Assembly (NCBI RefSeq): GCF_000720485.1
Contig: NZ_JOAX01000013.1
Span: 252,205-316,204 of the forward strand
Length of the DNA: 64,000 nucleotides
Source: Streptomyces ochraceiscleroticus
GTDB lineage: Bacteria; Actinomycetota; Actinomycetes; Streptomycetales; Streptomycetaceae
Reading direction: 5' to 3'
In this document: positions 52,080 to 61,004 of the stretch, piece by piece
Position numbering within the stretch: position 1 is the first letter of the stretch
Layout of the letters: each line of letters opens with the position of its first letter
Notes under the pieces: model-generated
What the model was told of the DNA's origin: nothing
The model's input: only the letters and a program-made list of their open reading frames with translations
Databases searched by the model: none
Program-made: the position numbers and the translations under genes

Positions 52080-53303
52080 GTGGTGCGGGATGCGGACGTC
52101 GTGATCGTGGGTGCGGGTGCGGCCGGTCTGTCGCTCGCCCACTGGCTGTCCGCGGGCCCGGCGCACCGCCGTCCCACCGTGCTCCTCGTCGAGGCTCCGT
52201 ACGGGCCGCTGCGGCCGCCGGAGCGCACCTGGTGTTTCTGGCAGGCCCCCGGCGGCCCGTACGACACGGCCCTGACCGCTTCCTGGGAGCGGTTGCGCGT
52301 TCGGTCCCCGGACGGCACGGAGATGGTCGGACGGCCCGCGCCGCTGCGTTACAACATGCTCCGCTCCGGTGACTTCGAGCGGCTGGTCGGCGACCGGCTG
52401 GCCGGTATGGAGGGCTTCCGGACGATCCGGGCCGAGGTGACGGCCGTACGGGACGCACCCGGTGGCGCCGAGGTGCACGGGCGCGACGCCGCAGGCCACC
52501 CGGTCGGCCTGCGGGCCCGATGGGTGTTCGACTCCCGGCCGCCGCGCCGGCTGCCGCCGGCCCGCACCTGCCTGCTGCAGCACTTCCGCGGCTGGTTCGT
52601 CCGCACCGAGCGTCCGGCGTTCCTCCCGGGGACCGCCGACCTGATGGACTTCCGCACCCCGCAGCCCCCACACGGCCTGTCCTTCGGGTACGTCCTGCCG
52701 CTGAGTGCGCACGAAGCGCTCGTGGAGTACACGGAGTTCACCCGAGAGGTGCTCGACGACGTCGGGTACGAGCGGGCGCTGCGGCACTACACCGCGGACG
52801 TGCTGGGCCTTGGTGCCCTGGACGTCACCGCCACCGAGCAGGGCGTGATCCCGATGACCGACGCGCGCTTCCCGCGCCGCGCGGGCCGCTCGGTGTTCCG
52901 CATCGGTACGGCCGGCGGCGCCACCCGGCCCGCCACCGGCTACACCTTCTCCGGGGTGCAGCGCCAGACCCGGGCCGTGGCCGCCCGCCTGCTGGCCGGG
53001 CGGGTACCGCTGCCGCCGTGCCCGCACCGTACCCGGTCCCGGGCGATGGACGCGGTGCTGCTGCGAGCTCTGGACAGCGGGCGGGTCGACGGCGCGGACT
53101 TCTTCACCGGCCTGTTCCGCGAGGTGCCCATGGAACGGTTGCTGCGCTTCCTCGACGGCCGCTCCCGCCTGGGCGAAGACCTCCGCATCGGTCTGCACAC
53201 CCCCGTCGGCCCGATGCTCCGCACCGTCGCCGAACTCCCGCGCCTGCCACGCCGCGACCCGCAGCCGGGCCCGCCCGCGGACACCCGCCCGGCACCGCCG
53301 TGA
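52080..53303 (+). CDS. crtY: Lycopene cyclase, CrtY family
   Basis: This 407-aa FAD-type lycopene beta-cyclase has an N-terminal Rossmann motif (DVVIVGAGAAGLSLAHWLSA), TWCFWQAPGGP, the conserved FDSRPP region after a long strand and GWFVRTERPAF. Later GTAGGATRPATGYTFSGVQR matches the family's conserved block. It cyclises the ends of lycopene to beta-rings. It is the first gene of crtYTU; its stop overlaps a GTG for crtT. Upstream repeats may be regulatory. Confidence 0.92.
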   Translation: MVRDADVVIVGAGAAGLSLAHWLSAGPAHRRPTVLLVEAPYGPLRPPERTWCFWQAPGGPYDTALTASWERLRVRSPDGTEMVGRPAPLRYNMLRSGDFERLVGDRLAGMEGFRTIRAEVTAVRDAPGGAEVHGRDAAGHPVGLRARWVFDSRPPRRLPPARTCLLQHFRGWFVRTERPAFLPGTADLMDFRTPQPPHGLSFGYVLPLSAHEALVEYTEFTREVLDDVGYERALRHYTADVLGLGALDVTATEQGVIPMTDARFPRRAGRSVFRIGTAGGATRPATGYTFSGVQRQTRAVAARLLAGRVPLPPCPHRTRSRAMDAVLLRALDSGRVDGADFFTGLFREVPMERLLRFLDGRSRLGEDLRIGLHTPVGPMLRTVAELPRLPRRDPQPGPPADTRPAPP

Positions 53304-54100
53304 ACCGACCCGCCTCCCGCCGTACGACGCACACCGCACGCCCCAGCCGCCCGACCGGAAGAGCCCGCTCCATGCCCCTGCTGCGCGATGACGCCCTGTC
53401 CGCCGCGTTCGACCACGCCGCCGCCACCTACGACCGGCTGACCGCGGCCAACCCCGGCTACCACGCGCATCTGCGGCGCTCGGCGCGGCGGCTCGGGCTG
53501 CCCGCCGCGGGACGCCGGCTGCGCCTGCTGGATCTGGGCTGCGGCACCGGCGCGTCGACGGCCGCGCTCCTCGCGGCGGCCCCGCACGCCGAGATCGTGG
53601 CGGTGGACGCCTCCGCCGGGATGCTCGACCGGGCCCGCGCCAAGGCATGGCCGCACAACGTCTCGTTCGTGCACGCGCCGGCGGAACGGCTCGAAGAGGC
53701 CGGTGTCACCGGGCCGTTCGACGCGGTCTTCGCCGCGTACCTGGTCCGCAACGTGGCCGACCCCGACGCGCTCCTCACCGCCGTACGCGGCCTGCTCGTA
53801 CCGGGCGGGCGGATCGCGGTGCACGAATACGCCCTCGGCGGCCGGGCCGTGGACCGTGCGGTGTGGACCGCGGTCTGCCGTGGCGTGGTCCTGCCCGCGG
53901 GGCGCCTCGCGGGCGACGGGGAGCTGTACCGTCATCTGTGGCGCAGCGTCGTGGAGTTCGACACCGCCCCCGACTTCGGCCGCCGGATGGCGCGGGCCGG
54001 GTTCGACCGGGTGCGGATCCTGCCGCTGCCCGGCTGGCAGACCGGCATCACGCACACCGTGGTCGCGACGGCCCCGGGGACGAGGGAGGCGGCCGCATGA
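53300..54100 (+). CDS. crtT: SAM-dependent methyltransferase, CrtT-like
   Basis: This 266-aa protein (242 aa if ATG 53372 is used) is a class I methyltransferase with the SAM motif LLDLGCGTGASTAALLAAAP, an acidic EIVAVDASAGML and VFAAYLVRNVADPDALLTAV. It occupies the crtT position between crtY and crtU as in Streptomyces griseus. The exact role of CrtT in aromatic carotenoid formation is not settled. GTG 53300 overlaps the crtY stop (GTGA), favouring coupling. Confidence 0.85.
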   Translation: MNRPASRRTTHTARPSRPTGRARSMPLLRDDALSAAFDHAAATYDRLTAANPGYHAHLRRSARRLGLPAAGRRLRLLDLGCGTGASTAALLAAAPHAEIVAVDASAGMLDRARAKAWPHNVSFVHAPAERLEEAGVTGPFDAVFAAYLVRNVADPDALLTAVRGLLVPGGRIAVHEYALGGRAVDRAVWTAVCRGVVLPAGRLAGDGELYRHLWRSVVEFDTAPDFGRRMARAGFDRVRILPLPGWQTGITHTVVATAPGTREAAA

Positions 54101-55647
54101 GGACGGACGGTACGGCCCCGCGGCGCGGGCGGGACCGGCGGGCGCGGGTGGTCCCGGCCCCGCGCGGCCTCCGGCGGGTCACGGAAGCGGCGCCGCACGT
54201 GGCGGTGGCGGGCGGCGGCATCGCCGGGCTCGCGGCGACGACGGCGCTGGTGGAGCGCGGTGTGCGGGTCACGCTGTACGAGCGGGAGCCGGTGCTCGGC
54301 GGGCGGCTGGCCGGGTGGCGCACCCAGCTCGCCGACGGCTCGGCGGTGACCATGAGCCGCGGCTTCCACGCCTTCTTCCGGCAGTACTACAACCTGCGCG
54401 GACTGCTGCGCCGCGCGGCCCCGTCCCTCGGGATGCTCACCGGGCTGCCGGACTATCCGCTCCAGCACAGCAGCGGCACCCGCGACGGCTTCGCCTGGGT
54501 GCCGCGCACGCCTCCGTGGAGCGCCCTGGGCTTCGTCGCGCTCAGCCCCACCTTCGGCTGGCGGGACCTGCTGCGGATGAACGCCGGGGCCGCGCTCCCG
54601 CTGCTGGACGTGCGCGTACCGCAGGTGTACGAGCGCCTGGACCGCATCAGCGCGTATGACTTCCTCGCCCGCATCCGCTTCCCCGAGGCGGCCCATCACC
54701 TGGCGTTCGAGGTGTTCTCGCGGAGCTTCTTCGCCGACCCGCGCGAACTGTCCGCCGCCGAGCTGGCCCTGATGTTCCACATCTACTTCCTCGGCTCCAG
54801 CGAGGGCCTCCTCTTCGACGTCCCCGACGAACCGTACCCGCAGGCGCTGTGGGAGCCGCTGGCCCGGTACGTACAGGAACGCGGCGCCGAGATCCGTACC
54901 GGTACACCGGTGGAGAGCGCCGTCCCCACGCCCGGCGGCGGGCTGCGCGTCACCGCCGACGGCTCCGGGCAGCACCACGACGCGCTGGTCCTGGCGCTGG
55001 ACGGCGGTGGGCTGCGGCAGGTCGTGGCAGCGTCGCCGGGTCTCGGCGACGAGCGGTGGCGGTCCCGCATCGCCCGGCTGCGGAACGCGCCACCGTTCCT
55101 GGTGTCCCGGCTCTGGCTGGACCGGCCGGTGGCCGCCGACCGGCCCGGCTTCCTCGGCACCAGCGGGTACGGCCCGCTGGACAACGTCAGTGTGCTGGAG
55201 CGCTGGGAGGGCGAGGCGGCGCGCTGGGCCGGGCGCACCGGCGGTTCGGTGGTCGAGCTGCACGCGTACGCCGTCGACCCCGGCGTGGACCGCATGGCCG
55301 AACAGGACCGGCTGCTGGCCCAGTTGCACCGCGTCTATCCGGAGACACGGGACGCGAAAGTCGTCGACGAACGCCACGAGTGGCGCGCGGACTGCCCGCT
55401 CTTCCCGGTGGGCGGCTTCGCCGACCGCCCGACCGTCCACACCCCCGATCCGGCCGTCGTCGTGGCGGGCGACCTGGTCCGTACGGACCACCCCGTGGCC
55501 CTCATGGAGCGCGCAGCGACGACAGGCTTCCTCGGGGCCAATGCTCTGCTGGCCCGCTGGGGCGTGGCGGGCCAGACTCTGTGGACCGTCCCGGAACAGG
55601 GCCGCTCGGCCCCCCTTCGTGCGCTGTCGCGCCTGGCGGACCGGTAG
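54097..55647 (+). CDS. crtU: Carotene desaturase/methyltransferase-type CrtU
   Basis: This 516-aa FAD protein has VAVAGGGIAGLAATTALVER near residue 37 and GGRLAGWRTQLADGSAVTMS. The family block SRGFHAFFRQYYNLRGLLRR follows, with a C-terminal FAD-binding stretch VVVAGDLVRTDHPVALMERA. CrtU-type enzymes convert beta-rings to aromatic phi-rings, giving isorenieratene. ATG 54097 overlaps the crtT stop (ATGA) with GGGAGG upstream. The gene converges on the crtIB group across a shared terminator. Confidence 0.9.
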   Translation: MRTDGTAPRRGRDRRARVVPAPRGLRRVTEAAPHVAVAGGGIAGLAATTALVERGVRVTLYEREPVLGGRLAGWRTQLADGSAVTMSRGFHAFFRQYYNLRGLLRRAAPSLGMLTGLPDYPLQHSSGTRDGFAWVPRTPPWSALGFVALSPTFGWRDLLRMNAGAALPLLDVRVPQVYERLDRISAYDFLARIRFPEAAHHLAFEVFSRSFFADPRELSAAELALMFHIYFLGSSEGLLFDVPDEPYPQALWEPLARYVQERGAEIRTGTPVESAVPTPGGGLRVTADGSGQHHDALVLALDGGGLRQVVAASPGLGDERWRSRIARLRNAPPFLVSRLWLDRPVAADRPGFLGTSGYGPLDNVSVLERWEGEAARWAGRTGGSVVELHAYAVDPGVDRMAEQDRLLAQLHRVYPETRDAKVVDERHEWRADCPLFPVGGFADRPTVHTPDPAVVVAGDLVRTDHPVALMERAATTGFLGANALLARWGVAGQTLWTVPEQGRSAPLRALSRLADR

Positions 55648-55757
55648 ACGCGACCCGCGACGGGACCGCGACCGCGACGGGACCGCGACGGGACCGCGAC
55701 CGGGCACGGGACCGTTCGCGCGGGCCGCGCCCCGGGGGACCGTACGGTCCGCGGGAC

Positions 55758-55792
55758 GGGCTGCGCGCCGAGGAGGGACGGGCGCGCAGCCC
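55758..55792. terminator. Bidirectional terminator between the two crt operons
   Basis: A 12-bp perfect stem GGGCTGCGCGCC / GGCGCGCAGCCC with an 11-nt loop. A short tandem repeat of CGACGGGACCG-type units precedes it (55655-55715). Confidence 0.75.
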
Positions 55793-55805
55793 CGGGGAGG
55801 CGGCC

Positions 55806-56837
55806 TCAGCCCGGGAAGCGGCCCGTGCTGCGGAGGGTCCAGCGGCGTTCGGCGTAGGCGAGGTCGTCGCGCCAGAGGCGGCCGGCGGCGGCGCGCATCA
55901 GGGGGCGGAGCACCGGGGCCGCGGCGCGGGCAACGGCGAAGCCGGGGCGGTCGGAGGCGGCGACGACGGCTTCGACGACGGCGGTGCGCGGCCGGCCGCG
56001 GGCATCCGTGCCGAGCGGCGTGGCGTGCGTCTCGACCACCGAGCCCCGGCCCTCGCCTTCCATGATGTGCATGACGACCGTGCGGGGTTCGGGAGCGGTG
56101 AAGACCGCGCGGACCGGGACCACGGCGCGCCCGGCGACCTTGAAGGACACGTCCACGGCGAAGCCGTCCCGCTCGGCCGCGTCCGCGCCCTCGCCCTCGG
56201 GGGTGTTGACGACGGTGAGGTCGACGAAGGAGTACGGGTGGAACCACGCGCCGTGCCAGGGGTCGAGCCGGTTGGCGACCACGTCGTCCGGCTCGCAGGT
56301 GCCGACGCCCGTGTAGACCGCCGCAACGGCCGTCGCGGGGTCGGGCCGGGCCGGGAGGACCGGCCGTTCGCTCGGCTCTTCCCCGCCGGCGCGGTCCAGC
56401 CGTACCCAGGCAAGCACCCCGTCGTCGTACGCCGGGAAGGGCTCCCAGCCGGCGAACGGCTCGCCGTCCAGGGCGAGTCCGTGCCAGTGGCAGATCAGGG
56501 TGCCGCAGCGCACCGGGCTGTCCTTCAGCGGTGCCCCGAGGTGCGGGCAGGCGCCGGGGCCCGCCCGGAGCCGGCCCTCCGCGTCCCGCCAGAGCACGAC
56601 CTCGGTACCGGCGACGGTCCGGCCGTGGGGGCGGCCGGGGCGGATGTCGCGGGCGGCGCCGACGACGTACCAGTTGCCCGACGGCCGGGCGAGCGCCCGC
56701 TTCAAGGCGTCGGCGATCAGGCCCGGTTTGGCCTCCCGCCAGGTGGGGCGCTGCCGCTCCCAGGGGACGGGGTTCCGGCGCAGGCGCAGGGGGTAGCGGC
56801 CACGCTTGCCGAACGGGTCACCGGTGCCGACGGTCAT
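55806..56837 (-). CDS. Rieske [2Fe-2S] protein with DUF5914-type C-terminus
   Basis: This 343-aa protein has a Rieske centre with Cys-His pairs CPHLGAP and CHWHGLA about 20 residues apart (around residues 97-120). A C-terminal domain follows ([20 protein letters not shown] and further strands) that accompanies carotenoid genes in streptomycetes. It sits in the position called crtV in other clusters. It probably carries out or supports an oxygenation or electron-transfer step on the carotenoid. ATG 56837 overlaps the crtB stop. Confidence 0.82.
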   Translation of the reverse strand: MTVGTGDPFGKRGRYPLRLRRNPVPWERQRPTWREAKPGLIADALKRALARPSGNWYVVGAARDIRPGRPHGRTVAGTEVVLWRDAEGRLRAGPGACPHLGAPLKDSPVRCGTLICHWHGLALDGEPFAGWEPFPAYDDGVLAWVRLDRAGGEEPSERPVLPARPDPATAVAAVYTGVGTCEPDDVVANRLDPWHGAWFHPYSFVDLTVVNTPEGEGADAAERDGFAVDVSFKVAGRAVVPVRAVFTAPEPRTVVMHIMEGEGRGSVVETHATPLGTDARGRPRTAVVEAVVAASDRPGFAVARAAAPVLRPLMRAAAGRLWRDDLAYAERRWTLRSTGRFPG

Positions 56838-57835
56838 CGGGCCACCTTCTGCTGCGAGTAGCGGGTCACGCCGAGCGGGACGGGCGGCGGGTGCCGGTCG
56901 TGGGCGGCACGCGCACGGGCGGCGGTCACCTGGGCCAGGCCCTGCAGCGCGACGGCCGCGCGGCGCCGGCGCGGCACCACCGCGCGGCGGTGCAGGACGG
57001 CGTACCCGTCGTCCCGCACGGCGTCGAGGATGCCACCGTAGAGGACGAAGGCCGTACGGATGCACGGCCGGGAGACCGGGGCGAGCATGGGCAGGCCGGG
57101 TGCGGCCTGCCGGTAGACGCCGCGGGTCAGTCCTGCCGCGGCGTGCAGGGCCTCGGTGATGCGCGGGTCGCGGCGGCCGGTGGCCCGGCTCCAGAGGAGC
57201 AGTTCGCGGTCGACGCCGTGCGCGGCGAGCAGGTCGGCCGGGAGGTAGACGCGGCCGCGGTCGAGGTCTTCGCCGACGTCTCGCAGGAAGTTGGTGAGCT
57301 GGAAGGCGATGCCCAGGGCCGCGGCGTGCGGTTCGGCCGTCTCGCGCGGGACGACCGTGCCGAGTACGGGCAGCATCTGCAGGCCGATCACCGCGGCCGA
57401 GCCGTGCATGTAGCGGCGCAGGTCCGCCAGGGTCGGGTAGTCGGTGACCACCAGGTCGGACCGCATGGAGGCCATGAAGTCGGTGAAGTGGCGGTGGTCG
57501 ATGCCGTAGCGGGCGGCGGTGTGGGCGAGCGCCCGTACCACCGGCTCGGGGCTGTCGCCGTGCCGCAGTCCGCTCTCCAGCCGCCGCTGCAGCAGGTCCA
57601 GGGCGTGCCGGCGGTCCGCGGTGGTGGCCCGGTCGTCCAGGTCGTCGACGATGTCGTCGGCCCAGCGGGCGAAGCCGTACAGGGCGTGCACGGCGGGCCG
57701 GTGCTCCGGCGGCAGCAACCGGGTGGCGAGGAAGTAGGTCTTGCCGTGCCGGGCGTTGAGCGCGCGGCAGCGGGTGTAGGCGGTGCGCAGGGCGGGGTCG
57801 GTGATGCCCGCCGCGTCCAGTTCGCGGTCGGTCAT
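56834..57835 (-). CDS. crtB: Phytoene synthase
   Basis: This 333-aa squalene/phytoene synthase has both Asp-rich motifs: [13 protein letters not shown] (near 58-68) and [18 protein letters not shown] (near 200). It condenses two GGPP molecules to phytoene. ATG 57835 overlaps the crtI stop (ATGA), and its own stop overlaps the Rieske gene start, so the three are translationally coupled. Confidence 0.95.
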   Translation of the reverse strand: MTDRELDAAGITDPALRTAYTRCRALNARHGKTYFLATRLLPPEHRPAVHALYGFARWADDIVDDLDDRATTADRRHALDLLQRRLESGLRHGDSPEPVVRALAHTAARYGIDHRHFTDFMASMRSDLVVTDYPTLADLRRYMHGSAAVIGLQMLPVLGTVVPRETAEPHAAALGIAFQLTNFLRDVGEDLDRGRVYLPADLLAAHGVDRELLLWSRATGRRDPRITEALHAAAGLTRGVYRQAAPGLPMLAPVSRPCIRTAFVLYGGILDAVRDDGYAVLHRRAVVPRRRRAAVALQGLAQVTAARARAAHDRHPPPVPLGVTRYSQQKVAR

Positions 57836-59400
57836 GCCGTGCTCTCTTTCGTGGCGGAGTGCTCGGCCGGGGCCGGGGCCGGGGCGGGGACTTGGGCCCG
57901 GCCGGTGGCGGGGCGCCGGGGGCGCATCCCGGTGACGCGGGCGGCGGCGAGCTTTCCGGAGATCAGGACGGTCGGCACGCCGACGCCCGGGGTGGTGCCG
58001 CAGCCGGCGAGTACGGCGTTCTCGGTGCCGCGGACGAGGTTGCGCGGCCGGAACGGGCCGGTCTGGGCGAAGGTGTGGGCGGCGGAGAAGGGAGTGCCCG
58101 CCGCGTGTCCTTCGGCGCTCCAGTCCGCCGGGGTGACCAGGCACTCCTCCTCGATGGCGGCGCCCAGCCCTGGGAGTCCGCGCCGCTCCAGCTCGCGGAG
58201 GAGGGCGTCGCGGTACCGGGGCGCGAGGTCCCGCCAGGCGTGCGCGTCGGGGCCGAGTGCGGTGTTCGGGCAGGGCGCGAGGATGTAGTGCAGGTGGCGC
58301 CCTGGGGGTGCGAGCGAGGGATCGGTGGCGGTGGGCCGGGTGATGAGCAGGGAGGGGTCGCTCATCAGGCTCCCGGTCCGCGTCAGTTCCTCGAAGGTGG
58401 TCCGCCACGCGGCGCCGAAGGAGAGGGTGTGGTGACCGAGGTCCGGCCAGGTGCGGTCGGTGCCGGCGTGCAGGACGACGGCGGAGGGCGAGTGGCGCAG
58501 TGGCAGGGGGCGGCGCGGCCGGTGGCCGAGCAGGCGGTAGGTGACGGGCAGGTCGGGGGTGAGCACGACGGCGTCGCAGGGGATGCGGTCCTGCGCTGTG
58601 ACCACCGCCCGTACGCGGTCGCCGGACCGCTCCAAGCCGGTGACGTCGCATCCGTAGCGGAACTCTGCACCGGCGTCGGCGGCCGCGTCCGCCATGGCCT
58701 GCGGCAGGGCGTGCATCCCGCCGCGCGGGAAGTACACGCCGGCCACGGTGTCCATGTACGTGATGACGGCGTAGGCGGCGAGGGCCCGGGCGGGCGGCAC
58801 CCCGGCGTACAGGGCCTGGAAGGAGAAGACCCGGCGCAGCCGCTCGTCGGTGAGGAACCGCCCGATGCGGGCGTCGAGGCGGCCGAAGCCGCCGAGCGCG
58901 GCGAGCCGGGCCAGGTCCGGGGTGAGGAGCTCCAGGGGCGAGTCGAAGTTGGCGTCGATGAAGCGGCGCATCTGGGCCGCGTAGATGCGTTCCAGCCAGT
59001 GGCGCAGCCGCCGGTAGCCGGCCGCTTCGCCGGCCCCGGCGAACCGCTCGACCTCGGCCTCCATGGCATCGGCCCGTGTGTGCACATCGAGCCGGCTGCC
59101 GTCGGCGAACCGCGCGTGGTAGGCGGGGTGCAGCGGGACGAGGTCGACGCGGTCGCGCAGCGCGTCGCCGACCGCGGCGAAGGCATCGTCGGCGAGGTCG
59201 GGCATGGTCAGGACGGTCGGTCCGGTGTCGATGCGGTAGCCGCCGCGGTCCAGCCGCCCGGCCCGGCCGCCGGGCAGCGCGTGGCGTTCGACGACGGTCA
59301 CCCGCCGGCCCGCGCCGAGCAGGTGCAGCGCCGCGGACAGGCCGGCGAGTCCCGCCCCGACCACCACGACGTGGTCCGTGGGTCCCTTGAGAGCTTTCAT
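57832..59400 (-). CDS. crtI: Phytoene desaturase, CrtI family
   Basis: This 522-aa FAD-dependent desaturase has [20 protein letters not shown] at the N-terminus, [20 protein letters not shown], and the C-terminal family block [20 protein letters not shown] with [15 protein letters not shown]. It introduces four double bases' worth of unsaturation into phytoene to give lycopene. ATG 59400 follows GAGG and gives the family's usual start. The frame is open 77 codons further to ATG 59631, which also has a good ribosome-binding site. First gene of the crtIB-Rieske operon. Confidence 0.94.
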   Translation of the reverse strand: MKALKGPTDHVVVVGAGLAGLSAALHLLGAGRRVTVVERHALPGGRAGRLDRGGYRIDTGPTVLTMPDLADDAFAAVGDALRDRVDLVPLHPAYHARFADGSRLDVHTRADAMEAEVERFAGAGEAAGYRRLRHWLERIYAAQMRRFIDANFDSPLELLTPDLARLAALGGFGRLDARIGRFLTDERLRRVFSFQALYAGVPPARALAAYAVITYMDTVAGVYFPRGGMHALPQAMADAAADAGAEFRYGCDVTGLERSGDRVRAVVTAQDRIPCDAVVLTPDLPVTYRLLGHRPRRPLPLRHSPSAVVLHAGTDRTWPDLGHHTLSFGAAWRTTFEELTRTGSLMSDPSLLITRPTATDPSLAPPGRHLHYILAPCPNTALGPDAHAWRDLAPRYRDALLRELERRGLPGLGAAIEEECLVTPADWSAEGHAAGTPFSAAHTFAQTGPFRPRNLVRGTENAVLAGCGTTPGVGVPTVLISGKLAAARVTGMRPRRPATGRAQVPAPAPAPAEHSATKESTA

Positions 59401-59647
59401 CGGCCGCCTCTCGTCGCATCCGGGAAATGAGGCACCACGTGATTCGGTGCGGGCACGCTCTTCGGATGCGGCGAGCGTACTTTCCCTTTTGCCCGGAGCG
59501 GCTGCTTCCCTCCGATATGCGACAGGTTTCGCGACGCACGCGGCCGGGCGGCGCAGCAGCTCCTCCAACCAGAGCAACATCTCTTCCACGACGCCGCACT
59601 GATCGGACACACCACAATCGACACTGGTCATTAGACACCGCCCTCCA

Positions 59648-60178
59648 TCACCAGGCCCCCGGCGTCGACCGCCCAGCGCCCGGCGCCACGATCTCGGTGC
59701 CGTCCAGGAGCAGTTCACCGCCGACACGGGCGTTCTTCAGTTCCAGGATTCCTTCGAGCGCCGAACGCTGCAGGTCCAGACGGCCATCGATACGTGCCGT
59801 GTTGCCGGCCAGCCCCCGCAGCCGGCTGCCGGTGATGCCGATCGTCCGGGTAGCTGTCCCGTAGAGGCTGATCTCCTCCGTCAGCCAGCAGCCCTCCGGC
59901 CACACCAGGTGTTCCACCTGCGCGCCGGCCAGGTCGAGGCGGCCGGTGATCCGCGCCCCGGTCAGCCGCACCGCGGCCACGGCGCCCGGCTGCGGTGTGT
60001 GCGCCCCCAGGAGCAGCGCGGCCACCACACGCGCCCGGACCGTGCGCTCAGCCCCCCACTCCTGCGCGGCGGCCGGATCATCGTTCATGGTCCCGGTACG
60101 CAAGTCCACCAGGCGCCCCTCGGGGAAGGCATCCCACAATGCACGTTCGGGAGCGCTCAGTTCCTCATACGGCAGCAT
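59648..60178 (-). CDS. Pentapeptide-repeat-like protein, truncated
   Basis: This 176-aa reading has LTGARITGRLDLAGAQVEHL, IGITGSRLRGLAGNTARIDG and LKNARVGGELLLDGTEI, the right-handed helical repeat pattern of a streptomycete family whose members are usually about 500 residues. The N-terminus (YEELSAPERALWDAFPEGRL) looks native, with ATG 60178; the C-terminal two thirds are missing. Probably a broken gene. Confidence 0.58.
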   Translation of the reverse strand: MLPYEELSAPERALWDAFPEGRLVDLRTGTMNDDPAAAQEWGAERTVRARVVAALLLGAHTPQPGAVAAVRLTGARITGRLDLAGAQVEHLVWPEGCWLTEEISLYGTATRTIGITGSRLRGLAGNTARIDGRLDLQRSALEGILELKNARVGGELLLDGTEIVAPGAGRSTPGAW

Positions 60179-60389
60179 TCATGCGCCGTACCGGCGCGTC
60201 ATTTGCGCGTCGGCGTCGTGGATCGCGTTGCGCCCCGCAGGTGACCAGGTGTGCCGTGGCTCAGGACGGATTCGACGACTGAGAGCGTTCGGACTGTATC
60301 GGGGCAGCCAGGGAGGCCGAACACACTGGACGCCGACGGGTAGTCGGGCACGGCCACGCGTCTGGCCAGAAGCATGCGTTCCGGTTGCG

Positions 60390-60566
60390 TCAGGGGGCGA
60401 TAGGCACGCCGTGCTGGTCGATCCGCGCCTGGGGGATCAGTGCTTCGCCGTCGCGCCAGTTGTAGCGGACGCAGTCCTGGAACCAGGGTTCCGGCAGGTT
60501 GGCGTGGTCGCTGACGATCATCTGGAAGCCGCCGCCGAGGCCGGCGACCACCTCGGGATACAGGAC
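60390..60566 (-). pseudogene. DUF3732-type protein tail
   Basis: The minus-strand reading [20 protein letters not shown], then [12 protein letters not shown], matches the C-terminal end of DUF3732 proteins, which accompany phage-like or defence ATPases. An in-frame TGA lies immediately upstream, so only the tail remains. Confidence 0.58.
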
Positions 60567-61004
60567 TCAGCGCCGTTTGACGACACCCTCTAGGACGTTT
60601 CCGTTCCCTGGCCGGAAGCCGGGTTGGCGATGCCGGTGCGTCCGTGGTGATGTGAGCCGAGTTCGTGACATCCAGTCGGTCGGCCCCCGGCAGGCGGCGG
60701 CATGCCATGTGCCCCGACACCTTCGTGTTTGCCCTGGCAAGCGCTATGGGTGAATATGACAACCTGGCTGTGTTGCGTGTGTGGCTCGACTTGACCTGTC
60801 GGGCTTTCGTGTACCGGGGGCTGCGGTTCCTTCCCCTCCTTCCCCATCGGGCAGGGCGCGGCCGGCAGCAGCTGAGCAGTGACGGGTGCAGGGACGTATC
60901 GGTGTAGAGCCGCGGGGGTTCGGAGTGACGGGGCGGGACATGAGGCCGTGGGCGGTGGCGCGGAGGATGGGGCCGGCTGCGCGGAAGCGGGGGGTGTAGG
61001 CCAG
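60567..61004. other. Intergenic region before the toxin-like gene
   Basis: No supported gene. The toxin-like frame is open from GTG 60879, but codons before 61005 give Gly/Ala/Arg-rich residues unlike the protein proper, so they are treated as leader. Confidence 0.4.

Noticed and set aside
55655..55715. GC-rich short tandem repeats considered as a regulatory array
   Set aside because: They lie between two convergent stop codons and look like simple slippage repeats beside a terminator.
53932..56247. A 771-codon minus-strand frame opposite crtT and crtU
   Set aside because: Low-complexity Arg/Gly/Pro composition; the plus-strand genes in the same place have clear families and coupled starts.
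56834..59638. A 934-codon frame joining crtB to a reading through crtI
   Set aside because: Only the last 333 codons are CrtB; the rest is an out-of-frame reading of crtI.
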